Source: Gigaspora rosea (lineage: Eukaryota; Glomeromycota; Glomeromycetes; Diversisporales; Gigasporaceae). Taken from it: DNA of 64,000 nt. Shown in pieces: positions 1 through 9,434 of the stretch. The notes beneath the pieces are model-generated. The model was not told the origin of the DNA. It did not search any database and saw only the letters and a list, made by a program, of their open reading frames with translations. Location of the stretch: NCBI GenBank assembly GCA_003550325.1, contig QKWP01000573.1:155026-219025 (forward strand), read 5' to 3'. Numbering within the stretch: position 1 is the stretch's first letter; each line of letters begins with the position of its first letter. A program made the position numbers and the translations under genes.

Positions 1-113
1 CTTTCTTTAGTATATAGTGTTGAGAATTGTCTTCCTTTTTGATCCTGTATATCAATATATTCTTGTACTATTTTATTTATAAAATTTCTGTCCTTTGGGT
101 CCTCGTAGTTCAT
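1..113 (-). CDS. Partial small protein of the virus-like element, runs off the window
   Basis: An ATG at 113 opens a minus-strand frame that stays open to the window edge (37 codons). Its first half resembles the start of the protein encoded at 307-621: both begin M-N, have a basic patch, then an I-x(1-2)-D/E-Y-I-D-I/L-Q-D block. The two are therefore likely tandem paralogues at the 3' end of the virus-like element. Function is unknown. Support rests on this similarity alone, since the frame is short and incomplete. Confidence 0.5.
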   Translation of the reverse strand, partial: MNYEDPKDRNFINKIVQEYIDIQDQKGRQFSTLYTKE

Positions 114-306
114 ATATTTTTATGTTGAGGCTATTCAATTTTTATTAATTCGTAATTATATTTAATTTTCTTTTCATAAGTTCCTTTAAGTAACTGATCG
201 ATTGTTGGTCTGATATATTCGTGTGAGCGTAGTAAGCCTGTGTTTTTTGGATAAAACCAATATTCTGTTAAGTTACTTTCTTTAATATAAAATTCTACAA
301 GTTTTC

Positions 307-621
307 TTATTTTGAGAGGTATTTCCTTTGTATTATTACTTCTGGCTTGTTGCCATTTATTGTTTTGTAAATTACTGTTGCTCTTTTAAATAGAAATGTA
401 TATTCGTTGTTTTTATAAGCTTCTTCTAGTGTGAGTTGTCCTTGTAAGGTCTGGATTTGGATTTTTATTTGGTCAAGGAGTCCTTGCAGTTTTATGTTTA
501 GTTCTTCTTTTGATAGTATTTGTTCGACTTCGTTATTCTCTTGGCTGGAGTCTTGGAGATCAATATAGTCTTTTGTAATATTTCTTAGGAATTTCTTTTG
601 TTCGCGTATTTCTGGGTTCAT
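307..621 (-). CDS. Small hydrophilic protein of the virus-like element
   Basis: A 104-residue charged protein with no membrane span or cysteine motif. The motif YIDLQD near residue 20 is shared with the partial protein that starts at 113. The middle (residues 35-65) is rich in E, Q, I and L and could form a short coiled coil. It starts 4 bases downstream of the stop of the Zn2Cys6 protein, in keeping with the compact layout of the whole element. I do not recognise the family. Confidence 0.5.
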   Translation of the reverse strand: MNPEIREQKKFLRNITKDYIDLQDSSQENNEVEQILSKEELNIKLQGLLDQIKIQIQTLQGQLTLEEAYKNNEYTFLFKRATVIYKTINGNKPEVIIQRKYLSK

Positions 622-624
622 GTA

Positions 625-843
625 CTAGTGGTTCAGTATTTGGTTTAGGGTATGGTTCTTTTTCTTTGGTTGAGGTTCTCGTGGTTTATAGAATTTAGTA
701 TTTTGACAAGAGATTCCTTTCCACTTGCAGCGGTCACAAGTATTTTCTTGTTTTGAATAATTGCAACGTATATGTTCGTTTCTACAAATGTCACAAGATT
801 TGGTATTTCTTTTGTTATTTCTTGGAGTATTTTTGTTTTTCAT
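625..843 (-). CDS. Zn2Cys6 binuclear-cluster small protein of the virus-like element
   Basis: A 72-residue basic protein whose centre has the spacing CX2CX6CX8CX2CX6C, which fits the fungal Zn(II)2Cys6 binuclear cluster. In host proteins this cluster binds DNA as part of transcription factors; here there is only the cluster with a basic lead-in and a basic tail, and no activation or dimerisation region. It sits between the CCHC/coiled-coil protein and two related small proteins at the 3' end of the element. A role in nucleic-acid binding or host-gene control is an inference from the cluster. It may have been captured from the fungal host, where this domain is common. Confidence 0.6.
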   Translation of the reverse strand: MKNKNTPRNNKRNTKSCDICRNEHIRCNYSKQENTCDRCKWKGISCQNTKFYKPREPQPKKKNHTLNQILNH

Positions 844-1065
844 ATGTATGCTTTAAGCATGTAAGTTCATGGTTCAGTTCTTAGTCCTTTTATAATTTTT
901 CCGTTCAATATAGTTCAATAAGTTCACGGTTTTTTATTGTTCTAGTTCATTTAGTTCATTGGTAAATAATATTAATAATACAATGTAAATATTTATGTTT
1001 TAAATTAATTGCTAAATATGGATATATTAGATATTTAATATTTATAAATGTTTTATATTAATTGT

Positions 1066-3039
1066 TCAGAATCTATTATTGTATTTGATCTTGTGGCTTC
1101 TGAATTGTTTTGCACGTTTCATCTCATCAGTTTCATCTTCTAATAGATCTTCAAGGTTTACGTGTTCTTGAGTGTCTTTCAATTTCCTTTTTAATTTTTG
1201 GTTTTCATTTTGAAGTTCTAGGGTCGACTGTTTCAAAATTGTAATCCTTCTGGCAAGGGCCTTGTTTTCTTGTGTGAGTTTGAATTGTTGTTCTGCCATT
1301 AGTCCGAATATAGCGTATAGTTCTTCAATTTTTCGATTAGTATTGTATTCTGGTGAGGTTGGTCTTGATCGTGGGATTTCTTCGATTTCTTCTTCAAAAT
1401 CCATTTGATCTTGTTCTTCAGTTTGCTTTCTGTATGATTCATTATCTTTTCGGGCTTCATTACACATTTCTTCTAGGTTTTCTTGTCTTGATTTTTCAAT
1501 GGATCTTTCCTTAGATTCTTCTTCTATGAGGAGGTTAATAGCTTTTGCATTGACTTCTTTTTGGCAGTCCTCACAATATTCTATAGTATTCTTTTCTTTG
1601 GGCATTAAACATTTTTTACAGAGGGATATATTTCCTTGTTCTTTTAGAACTTCTTCAGCATTTTTCATTTCTTCTCGAATTTCTGTATTTGACATGGGTC
1701 TGGTTCTGACATCTTGATTCATGGATAAGAGTCTTGCTTCGCGTAATTCAGGATCTTCATCTTCATCTATTAATTCTTCATATTCTTCTGTTGTTAGTTC
1801 TTCATTATAATGGTCCTGTCCATATATTTTGGTGAAGTAATTGATTCTAATAGGTTTGGTGTCTTCATCAATTTCAGGGTCATTGGATGTATCATTATTG
1901 TATTCTTCATTCATTAATTTGAAATCTTCATCTTTATGATGCCACTTATTCATATTATCTTTGTGGTATATCATGTATTTGATAATTCTTTTAATTTGCG
2001 ATTCATTAATATGATATGATATATTTGTATTTTTTCGAGTGTGGTTCCTTATTTTGTTGTCAAGTTGCTGGTTTGTTGATCTTTCTATGACAAGGTTCAT
2101 GTTATTGAAGATCATCTGGGCGAATTTATGTTCTTTATTACAGAAATGCATTCCATCATAGCTTTCCATTTTTCTAGTGATATTAGGTTTTTCACAGAGT
2201 CGGCAAATAGTTTTCTTGCCTTGTCCTAATCCTGTAAAGTATTTTTTACTTCTAGGGTCCTTAAAATCTAATGCTTCATGCATTTCAAAATAGCATCCTT
2301 TGCAATAGAGAGTTACTTTAATGTAGATTACTTGTAATGAGTACGGGTCCGTGAATAATCCTTTGATATAATAAAGATCTTCTTTAGTAGTTGGTCTGTT
2401 GCATTCTTTTCTACAACAGTGATGTTTATCACGTTGTTCATTGTATGTGGTCCAATTAGTATGTTCTTCTCTTCTTTGGATAATTCTTTCAGGATTGCAT
2501 TTGCAAAAGAGGTTTGCATTTTCTTTCAAGAGTCTAGAGGTCCTACATTGATAGTTTTCATGTCCAGTAGTTTTGCAGTAAGTACAGTATTTAGAAGGGT
2601 TTGACGCGGTCGCGTTGGTACTACTATTATTGATGTTGATCGGTTGATCATTTCTATTTCTTGCTTCAAGACAGTCACATGCTTGATATCCTTTTTTGTG
2701 ACATTTATAACATTCATTCTCTGGGCAATATCGATTAGTATGTCCAGGTTGTTTGCAAATGTTACAAGTATATTTTCCTAGGTTCTTTTGTTTTTCTTTA
2801 ATTTCGTGAAAGGTTTCTTTTTCCTTCCCTTTATATGGTCCGTTGTTGAGTCCAAGTTCATTTCTGATTTCTTGAGTCATTTTCTCTTTCCAATCTTGGA
2901 CGTGTTGAATTTCTTCAAGGGCTGATTCAATTATGTTATAAGTATATTGATATCTTCTAGGGTTTTCGACATAAAGGTCACACTTCTTGCAATAAAAATT
3001 TCCAGTTCCTCGAAGGTTCATTTTGAATTTAGAGTTCAA
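1066..3039 (-). CDS. CCHC-knuckle and coiled-coil protein of the virus-like element
   Basis: A 657-residue protein with two canonical zinc knuckles, CNICKQPGHTNRYC near residue 92 and CTYCKTTGHENYQC near residue 153, separated by a further cysteine-rich stretch. More C-X2-C pairs follow at about residues 200-300 and 480-500. The middle is acidic, and residues 590-640 form a leucine-rich coiled coil. The architecture suggests a single-stranded nucleic-acid-binding, self-associating protein. It is distinct from the Gag-like protein at 10439-12160, so the element carries two CCHC proteins. It lies downstream of the transposase-like region. Function is otherwise unknown. Confidence 0.65.
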   Translation of the reverse strand: MNSKFKMNLRGTGNFYCKKCDLYVENPRRYQYTYNIIESALEEIQHVQDWKEKMTQEIRNELGLNNGPYKGKEKETFHEIKEKQKNLGKYTCNICKQPGHTNRYCPENECYKCHKKGYQACDCLEARNRNDQPININNSSTNATASNPSKYCTYCKTTGHENYQCRTSRLLKENANLFCKCNPERIIQRREEHTNWTTYNEQRDKHHCCRKECNRPTTKEDLYYIKGLFTDPYSLQVIYIKVTLYCKGCYFEMHEALDFKDPRSKKYFTGLGQGKKTICRLCEKPNITRKMESYDGMHFCNKEHKFAQMIFNNMNLVIERSTNQQLDNKIRNHTRKNTNISYHINESQIKRIIKYMIYHKDNMNKWHHKDEDFKLMNEEYNNDTSNDPEIDEDTKPIRINYFTKIYGQDHYNEELTTEEYEELIDEDEDPELREARLLSMNQDVRTRPMSNTEIREEMKNAEEVLKEQGNISLCKKCLMPKEKNTIEYCEDCQKEVNAKAINLLIEEESKERSIEKSRQENLEEMCNEARKDNESYRKQTEEQDQMDFEEEIEEIPRSRPTSPEYNTNRKIEELYAIFGLMAEQQFKLTQENKALARRITILKQSTLELQNENQKLKRKLKDTQEHVNLEDLLEDETDEMKRAKQFRSHKIKYNNRF

Positions 3040-3248
3040 TTTGTAGTTCTTGTTATTTTAGGGGTTTCTTTAGTTTTTCCTATAAGTTCAGTTTATCCTT
3101 TAAGTTGGTTCAGTAGAGTGTACTTTTATAACTTCTGATTTTTCTTTTGTTTATTGTTGATTTATAATAAAGGTTACTCAGTATCATATCCTTTAATAAG
3201 TTCAATAATATCTTCATATTTGTTTTGTAAATATTCAATATACGCGTT

Positions 3249-4124
3249 TCATAGGCGTTGTTTATTCTGTCTATGCCAAATTTGTTCAAGTAAATATTTT
3301 GGTAGATCATCTTTATTCCGATTCCTTTTTGGTATCGCGTCTTTTAATACGCACCATGTTGCTTCAATATTATTGGTGTGATAGATTTTTAATTTGTTTG
3401 AGGTTTCATTGTAATCAATCATTGTCATTCCTTGGCTGTGATTTATTTGGTGGTGCCGTATTCCTAGTCGTGAGTAAATCTGATCATAGCTTTTAAACAT
3501 GTCTGATTAGATTATCGATCCAGGGTGTACATATTTCTGAATTAGGCCTAGTAGAGTATCAGCTGTTCGGTCCTTACAAATTTGTGCGAATATTTGTTTT
3601 TCTTTAGTTCTTTCAATTCCTCCAAATACCTATAGTTGTTCCGTTTTGTTTTGACGATTTTTGTAAAATAAAGATTCGTCTATTTCTACAATGATATCTG
3701 GTCCTCTTATTTTTGTTTCACTAATTTTTATTTCTTGAGTGATAACAGTTCTAAAGATCTGTGTCCATCTTGTGATGTTGGCGGGTGTGATATTGGTATA
3801 AATATTGAGTTGTTTACGCGTTGCTTTACTTAACCAAAAATAGCTTAATTCTATTATTTGGTTACATTTCAATTTAGCCTTTGAAAATATTGTTCCATTG
3901 AAGATTGATATTCTTTTTCGGCATTCTCTTTTTCCGCAATTAAATGTATATTCTTTGTCATCAAAATTCATATTTGGGTTGTTACAGTAAATACAAGTCA
4001 TGGTCCTTGGTAGTACTGATAGATCTTGTAAATATTCCAAGCATCTTGATTCGTTTTCAATTATTTCTTTCACTTGGTACAAGGGCGGTATTGGCATTAT
4101 TAGGCTTGCCATTTTAGAGATCAA
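3249..4124 (-). CDS. IS1595/ISXO2 (Merlin-like) DDE transposase region of the virus-like element
   Basis: The N-terminal ORF (from 4124) has a zinc-ribbon-like region with CIYC and CGKREC, then IFNGTIFSKAKL, a helix-turn-helix-like stretch, and IIVEIDESLF, which matches the first catalytic aspartate of the ISXO2-like transposase family. The ORF at 3249-3500 has the family's C-terminal signature, H-T-N-N-I-E-A-T-W with the catalytic glutamate, followed by a basic P-x-R-N-R segment and a YLLEQIWHR-type end. The first ATG overlaps the RT/RNase H stop by 11 bases, so it occupies the slot where retroelements keep their integrase. It would be expected to join element DNA to the host chromosome. The region is broken. 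Confidence 0.8.
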
Positions 4125-5193
4125 ATGATACTTGTTTACTCCTAAATGTTTTGTTGATTTTGAGTCCAGATAGTGGTTCTTTTATAGGTTTCATTTCTTT
4201 AATAATTTCTGCTTTTGGTTTAATTAATTCTTGGTTCTCGATTGGTCCCATATGTCTGCTAAGCCAATCTGATACATTATTTGTTGATCCTTTAATATAT
4301 TGTATTTCTTTGATGTTGTAATTTCCATCTATTTCTAACTTCCAAGATTCCATGGTCTGATTTCTTGGCATTTTTCCTGCTTTAGCAACTCTTGTATTAT
4401 CTGTTCGTATAATGATTGGTTTATTCCCAATGTAATGTCTCCAGTTCTTTAAATAGAAGTATATCGCATAAAGTTCCTTTTGTGTGGATCCCCATAGTCT
4501 TTGGTTTTGTGTGAGGGAGTGTGATCCAAATTCTATTACTTCTTCTTCTGATTTAGTAATTTCTTTGTCTTCTTTAATTCCGTTTTCACGTGCTTCTTTG
4601 GTTTTATAATGTGCTAATTCAGGATTAATTTGTTTTAATACTGCGCCTATTTCATTATCTGAGGCGTCTGTTTCTAGGATTAGTTGATATCCTTTCATTG
4701 GATAGGTTAAAGCTATTGCATTATATACTTTGTCTTTGAGTTCTTCGAATGCTTTTTGACATTCATCAGTCCAAATAAACTTCTTATTCTTTTTTAATAG
4801 ATCATATATTGGTGCAGCTATTATAGCAAAGTTCTTAATAAATCTTCTGAAGTAGTTCATGAATCCTGTAAATTTTCTAACTCTAGGGACATCTGTAGGC
4901 GGTTTAAGCTTCCTGACTTCTTTAATTTTGACTTGATTTGGTGATATTTTCCCATATAAAACCTTGTGGTTTAAGATCATTATTTCTTCTTTAATAAATT
5001 CACACTTTTCTGCTTTGAGTGTCATTGCCCCCTTTTTTATGCGTTCAAACACCGTTTGAATATGTTTAATGTGGTCTTTAATAGTGTCTGATGCAATTGT
5101 TAGGTCATCTATATATACGTATACAGATGGATAGTCTCTAAACATTTCATATATGTAGCGCATCATATATGCAGGTGCCGTTTTAATTCCCAT
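4114..5193 (-). CDS. Reverse transcriptase palm/thumb and RNase H of the virus-like element
   Basis: The ORF begins with MGIKTAPAYMMRYI and the catalytic YVYIDDL of Ty3-type reverse transcriptases, followed by the thumb and connection. It then has an RNase H domain: LILETDASDNEIGAVL, ELYAIYFYLKNWRHYIG, IIIRTDNTRV and the final NNVSDWLSR. These cover the expected acidic residues. The order RT then RNase H is that of Ty3/gypsy elements and caulimovirids. The upstream part of the RT domain lies just 5' of this ORF. The products would copy element RNA into DNA. The transposase-like gene follows with an 11-base overlap. Confidence 0.9.
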   Translation of the reverse strand: MGIKTAPAYMMRYIYEMFRDYPSVYVYIDDLTIASDTIKDHIKHIQTVFERIKKGAMTLKAEKCEFIKEEIMILNHKVLYGKISPNQVKIKEVRKLKPPTDVPRVRKFTGFMNYFRRFIKNFAIIAAPIYDLLKKNKKFIWTDECQKAFEELKDKVYNAIALTYPMKGYQLILETDASDNEIGAVLKQINPELAHYKTKEARENGIKEDKEITKSEEEVIEFGSHSLTQNQRLWGSTQKELYAIYFYLKNWRHYIGNKPIIIRTDNTRVAKAGKMPRNQTMESWKLEIDGNYNIKEIQYIKGSTNNVSDWLSRHMGPIENQELIKPKAEIIKEMKPIKEPLSGLKINKTFRSKQVSFDL

Positions 5194-5525
5194 TGGGCAT
5201 TTATTAAACTCGTATTTTCATTTGCCAGGAAAAAATACAGCAGTTTTATGTTGATCAGTTTTTCTAAGAGGAAACTGATAAAAAGCACTTTTAAAATCGC
5301 AGGTTAAAAAAATTTTATGGCTTGCGAGCTTTTGTAGCAAGACATTGATATTAGGTATTTCATAGGGATCGTCCTTTAGATATTTGTTGAGGTTTGAGTA
5401 ATCTACTGCGGCTCTATAGCTACCGTCAGGTTTTGGTACTATTACTAAGGGTGATATCCAAGTTGATTTGGATGGTTCAATATGTCCGCTTTCTCTAAGT
5501 TCTTTGTATAATTTGTCTGCTTGTT

Positions 5526-7382
5526 CTATTTGACTTCAGAATATTGTCTGATTTTGTTAGCTTTTACCTTAAAAGGTATATCTTTTTCAGGTGTTGTAAG
5601 ATCTAATGTTATTTCTTCGAACATTTCCTTGTTAAAGGATGTTCCTTTTTCTATTTTTCTTCTGAATATTTGGATGTACTTTTCAAATATTGGTTTCATC
5701 ACATGTTTATAATTTTCATGAGTATTATTTATTAAGATTTTTAATCTTTCTTCTTCTGAAATTTCTTTTTTGTTGATTTCCATTTCATATTTATGGAAAT
5801 TGAATATTTCTTTTATGGTTTTTATATTTCCAATATGTTGTTTTTCATGTATTTTCTTTGCTTTATTTGTATAATTGATTGCCCATATCTGGCGATCATT
5901 AACAATTCCAGGTTGTATACATATTCCTTCTTTGGCAATATGCATTGGTGTTGTTACTAAATAATTAACTTTTATATTTATTTTTATTGGTGTCCAAGTA
6001 TATGGTTTTAATATACATTCCTTTTCTGTTTTTAATGGTGTTTCTGTTCCCAGTGTTGGTATTATATGTCTTCTAACCTCATTGGGTATATGTCCTAATT
6101 TTTCGTGTATGTTTATTTTAGTTATTTTCTTCATTTTTATTGGTTCACTTCTGACTCCTTTAATTTCTATATTAAATAGTTCATTATTATCATTGTGATG
6201 ACTAAAATTGTCATTATTACTATAATATCCAAAAGTGTTTTGGTAATCATCTTTTGGTATTGCTAGTGTGCTTGGTCTTCCTGATGTAGGTCTCATAAAT
6301 GGCGATTGTGAGCCTTCATCTATTCCAATTTCTAGTCCTTTTTGATTATATGGTTGTTCTTTATATTGTTCATTTATTTTATTTAATTCTTTTTGTCGTT
6401 TTAGTTCTTTTTGTGCTTGCATTTGTTCATATTCTTCTCTAAGTTTTTGATCATTTCTTTCTTTGGCTTGTTGCCAAGTTTCTTTATTTCTGTTTCTATT
6501 TGTTCTTTTTTCAGTAGATATTTTTCTCCTTCTGACGAAGTCTGAGTTATTTTGTTCACTTTCTATATTTTTCATAGCTTGTTTTTTCATTACGTTTTCC
6601 TTTAGATCATTATCACTTTTCTTTCTTTTTCCGAAAACATAATTATATCCTTTTGAGAATATATTACTATTCTCTTGAATTTCTTGTTCATTTTCTTGAT
6701 TTTGTTGATTAAAATTGTATATATTATTATCCTCTTCTATTTCTATATCTCCTTGCTTGTGGAGGTTTCCACTATTGTCTACTTCATATGTTTCTTCGTA
6801 GTTAGTAGGTACTATGGCTGGTTGATTGTTTAAGTATATACTGGGTATACTACTGGTACTAGCCATGCTACTGATACTTGATTTCTTTGAATGTGAGTGT
6901 CTTGTCACTTCATCATTTATCATTAAGGGTCTTAATGAGTCTTTTTTATTTGGTTTATTAATATCTGGTCTGAGATTTGCATCTCTAAATCTTTGATAGT
7001 CTGGTCCTAACCCTGACTGTTTTCCTTCACTTTTATTAAGGTTTTTCATAAATTTATCATGTTCTCTTTGGATACTTTTATCCTCTAGGTCACTTTCGTT
7101 ATCTGAGTCTGAGTCTATTGTTTTCTTTATTTCTTCTTCTTTTTGTTTTTTTTCTTTAGTTATTTCTTTTAATTCTTCATCTTCTTTCTTTAATGCTTTA
7201 AAAAGGTCTTCATTTGTTTCTATTTTTATAGGTATTTTTTGTGTTGTCTTTGGGCTTTTCAGGCTTTCTCTCATAAACTCATTATATTTTATTTCTGCTT
7301 GGTTTCTAATGTCTGCATCTGGGTTTGTTACTGATGTGTGGAGTAATTGGTGTTGTATAGCCTGTTTTTCAAATTCTTGCAT
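5526..7382 (-). CDS. Pol-region protein of the virus-like element, upstream of RT
   Basis: A 618-residue ORF. Residues 1-430 are highly charged, low-complexity and rich in K, E, N and Q, with possible coiled coils. From about residue 440 it becomes ordered (ILKPYTWTPIKINIKV, then IAKEGICIQPGI), like the beta-rich spacer that precedes RT in many Ty3-type Pol proteins. The last 100 residues lead into the RT fingers (ITLDLTTPEKDIPFKVKANK). It joins the endonuclease IV/unknown region to RT. No separate enzyme is recognised; a dUTPase fold was considered and not supported. Confidence 0.65.
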   Translation of the reverse strand: MQEFEKQAIQHQLLHTSVTNPDADIRNQAEIKYNEFMRESLKSPKTTQKIPIKIETNEDLFKALKKEDEELKEITKEKKQKEEEIKKTIDSDSDNESDLEDKSIQREHDKFMKNLNKSEGKQSGLGPDYQRFRDANLRPDINKPNKKDSLRPLMINDEVTRHSHSKKSSISSMASTSSIPSIYLNNQPAIVPTNYEETYEVDNSGNLHKQGDIEIEEDNNIYNFNQQNQENEQEIQENSNIFSKGYNYVFGKRKKSDNDLKENVMKKQAMKNIESEQNNSDFVRRRKISTEKRTNRNRNKETWQQAKERNDQKLREEYEQMQAQKELKRQKELNKINEQYKEQPYNQKGLEIGIDEGSQSPFMRPTSGRPSTLAIPKDDYQNTFGYYSNNDNFSHHNDNNELFNIEIKGVRSEPIKMKKITKINIHEKLGHIPNEVRRHIIPTLGTETPLKTEKECILKPYTWTPIKINIKVNYLVTTPMHIAKEGICIQPGIVNDRQIWAINYTNKAKKIHEKQHIGNIKTIKEIFNFHKYEMEINKKEISEEERLKILINNTHENYKHVMKPIFEKYIQIFRRKIEKGTSFNKEMFEEITLDLTTPEKDIPFKVKANKIRQYSEVK

Positions 7383-7529
7383 TTTTCTATATTTGTCTAA
7401 TGTTGTATTTAATTGTTTTTCTACATCTTTTTGGTATTCTATCTCTTTTCTTCTTATTTCTCTTTTGACAAATTCTTGTGTTATTTCATTCTGTCTATCA
7501 GTCCATTGGATTGCATTCCAAAGCTTTTC

Positions 7530-8369
7530 TCATTCAGTTCCAGGGTAGTTTTTTATCTCTTCTGGTAATGTAGGTATTTCCTGTATCATTTTCCAATTTT
7601 TATGTACATCTTTTCCATCCATCCTTGTTAATTTTAGATACTTTGTTTCTAAATCTGCTATATCTTCTATTAGTCTTTCTAGGTCTGTTACAAGTTCTTT
7701 TGAATCATTTTCTTCTTGTATTCTTTTGATTTCTTCTAAATCATTATTCGTTTTATTCCATATATTTGAGAATGATGGCGATGTAGGTGATTTATTTTTC
7801 TTTTTAGATGTAGATGGTTTAATTTGGGGTGAATATTTGTTTCTAACTTCATTAATTTTATGAGTTATTTGTCCTATTTTATTATTATGAATGTTCTTTC
7901 TTGCTTCATCTTCTTGTTGATTTTGATATCTTTCTTTTCTTTCTAAGCTTAGGTTTTTCATTGAATTCATTAGATAATCCATTGGATCTATTGGATTTTC
8001 TTGGTAGTTATTTATAACTTCCATTGGTAGGTCACTATATTGTATGCCTTTTCTTGGGTCCCATTCGTTTAATTTCTTTATCCTGTCTGACAGTTCTTTT
8101 TCTAGCTCTCTGTCTGATGATAGTATGTCCATAGCGTAATATCTCAGCGTTTGTACTTCATTTATTTGTTCTTGATTATCCCAGTCTTTCTTTCTGGGAG
8201 TTTCTAGTATTGCAGCTCCTTTACATTGTTGTACCATAGTTTTGAATATTTCTTGGGTTAATAATCCTGTTAGCAGGTGTTCGTGGATATCATGTCCACT
8301 TCCAAAGATTGTTTCTTTTATTTCGTATGTACGGCCGTTTTTGTCTTTAATTTTTCTAGCGTGAACCAC
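7530..8369 (-). CDS. Protein of the virus-like element between AP endonuclease and Pol spacer
   Basis: A 279-residue, mostly charged ORF. Its first 60 residues (TIFGSGHDIHEHLL) resemble the C-terminal region of endonuclease IV-family proteins, so it probably carries the end of the domain that begins in the neighbouring ORF at 8466-9434. The rest is low-complexity, with a serine/lysine-rich stretch around residue 190 and a helical acidic tail. The first codon in the frame is GTG rather than ATG. It is part of the broken element and cannot be given an independent function. Confidence 0.55.
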   Translation of the reverse strand: MVHARKIKDKNGRTYEIKETIFGSGHDIHEHLLTGLLTQEIFKTMVQQCKGAAILETPRKKDWDNQEQINEVQTLRYYAMDILSSDRELEKELSDRIKKLNEWDPRKGIQYSDLPMEVINNYQENPIDPMDYLMNSMKNLSLERKERYQNQQEDEARKNIHNNKIGQITHKINEVRNKYSPQIKPSTSKKKNKSPTSPSFSNIWNKTNNDLEEIKRIQEENDSKELVTDLERLIEDIADLETKYLKLTRMDGKDVHKNWKMIQEIPTLPEEIKNYPGTE

Positions 8370-8465
8370 ATTATTTATGTAGCAAAGTTGGATATCTTTT
8401 CCATACTTGTCTAAGACTTTTTTATAGTCTTCTGTTGTTCTAACTGCTCCTGCTACAAAATAATG

Positions 8466-9434
8466 TTATGTATCAAAACACAACTTAACTCTATCTATCG
8501 TTTTTCCATTTGCAAGGTTTTTGTAATACCGATTTTCTTTGTGAACCTTGGATCTTATTTCTATTAGTTTTTCTATTGTAGCACTATAGCATTTGTTTGC
8601 TGCTGAGTTTTCTAATAGTATTATAACGTCAGTATCTTTTGTTTGTTTTAATATTTCCTGCAGGTTCTGTATTATGTCACTTTTGTTATTATTCCGAGCC
8701 ATTCCAATATGAAGTACGTAGTTCCTGGCTCCTATTCTATGTGCTCTTTGCACTTCTTCTATTATTCTGGTTATTCTCCAGTTTAAGTTACCTTGCTTGT
8801 TATATGTATTACCTGATAAGTCGAGTTCCATTGTTGCGTGTATAACTAGCTTCAATTGAGACTGCTTATTGCCTTCAATAATTTTGATATCATTATTGAT
8901 ATCTGGTATGCCTCTTATCAATGTTATTTGATTTTGTTCAAATTTGTCTTTAAAGTCTCCTTTTGCAGATATATACTGCACAAAGGTTTGTATAATATTG
9001 CTTCCAGTTTGGATGACAGCTTCGACTATATCTTTCCATAGTCCATCACAGGTTATTCCAATTAGTTTCTTGCGACTTTGGTTCCTTTCACACTGTTTAT
9101 AAAACAGTTGGAGTGCACTTGAATCAATATATGATATTGTAAATAAGTCATATTTGATTCTCTTTTCATGTTCTTTGCGAGTTATCTCGCTTAGTTCTTT
9201 AAGTTCTTTAGGAATATCTTGTTGGTTAGGCACTTTTAAAGTGGTAATACTATGCCTATGCTTTGTTTTACTTTTTTGTTTTACTTTACTCTTGTTCTCT
9301 TTTCTTGGTTCTGTATTCTCATTTATATTAAGTTTCTTAGGTTCATTTGTTTTATTTTTATTTGGTTGGGTGCCTTGTTTTACTTCACTTCGTGAATGTA
9401 ATAGAGGCGGCCCAACACTAGTTTTAGTTCTCAT
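8466..9434 (-). CDS. Endonuclease IV (AP endonuclease 2)-like protein of the virus-like element
   Basis: After a basic, low-complexity N-terminus (residues 1-95) the ORF has the ordered signature of Nfo/AP_endonuc_2 TIM barrels. LIGITCDGLWKDIVEAV corresponds to the first strand and helix, LVIHATMELDLSG to the first metal-binding histidine region, NYVLHIGMARN to the second, VIILLENSAANKCY to the metal-binding glutamate, and KLCFDT to the aspartate strand. Endonuclease IV enzymes cut DNA 5' of abasic sites and need a trinuclear zinc centre. Members occur in large DNA viruses such as African swine fever virus, but I know of none in retroelements. A role in trimming or repairing reverse-transcribed or integrating DNA is inference. 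Confidence 0.75.
   Translation of the reverse strand: MRTKTSVGPPLLHSRSEVKQGTQPNKNKTNEPKKLNINENTEPRKENKSKVKQKSKTKHRHSITTLKVPNQQDIPKELKELSEITRKEHEKRIKYDLFTISYIDSSALQLFYKQCERNQSRKKLIGITCDGLWKDIVEAVIQTGSNIIQTFVQYISAKGDFKDKFEQNQITLIRGIPDINNDIKIIEGNKQSQLKLVIHATMELDLSGNTYNKQGNLNWRITRIIEEVQRAHRIGARNYVLHIGMARNNNKSDIIQNLQEILKQTKDTDVIILLENSAANKCYSATIEKLIEIRSKVHKENRYYKNLANGKTIDRVKLCFDT

Noticed and set aside
3249-4124. Independent Merlin DNA transposon inserted into the retroelement
   Set aside because: No inverted repeats or target duplication flank the region, and its first ATG overlaps the RT/RNase H stop, so it reads as part of the element.
5526-7382. dUTPase domain in the spacer before RT
   Set aside because: The segment near residue 470 is beta-rich and glycine-containing, but the ordered dUTPase motifs are not seen.
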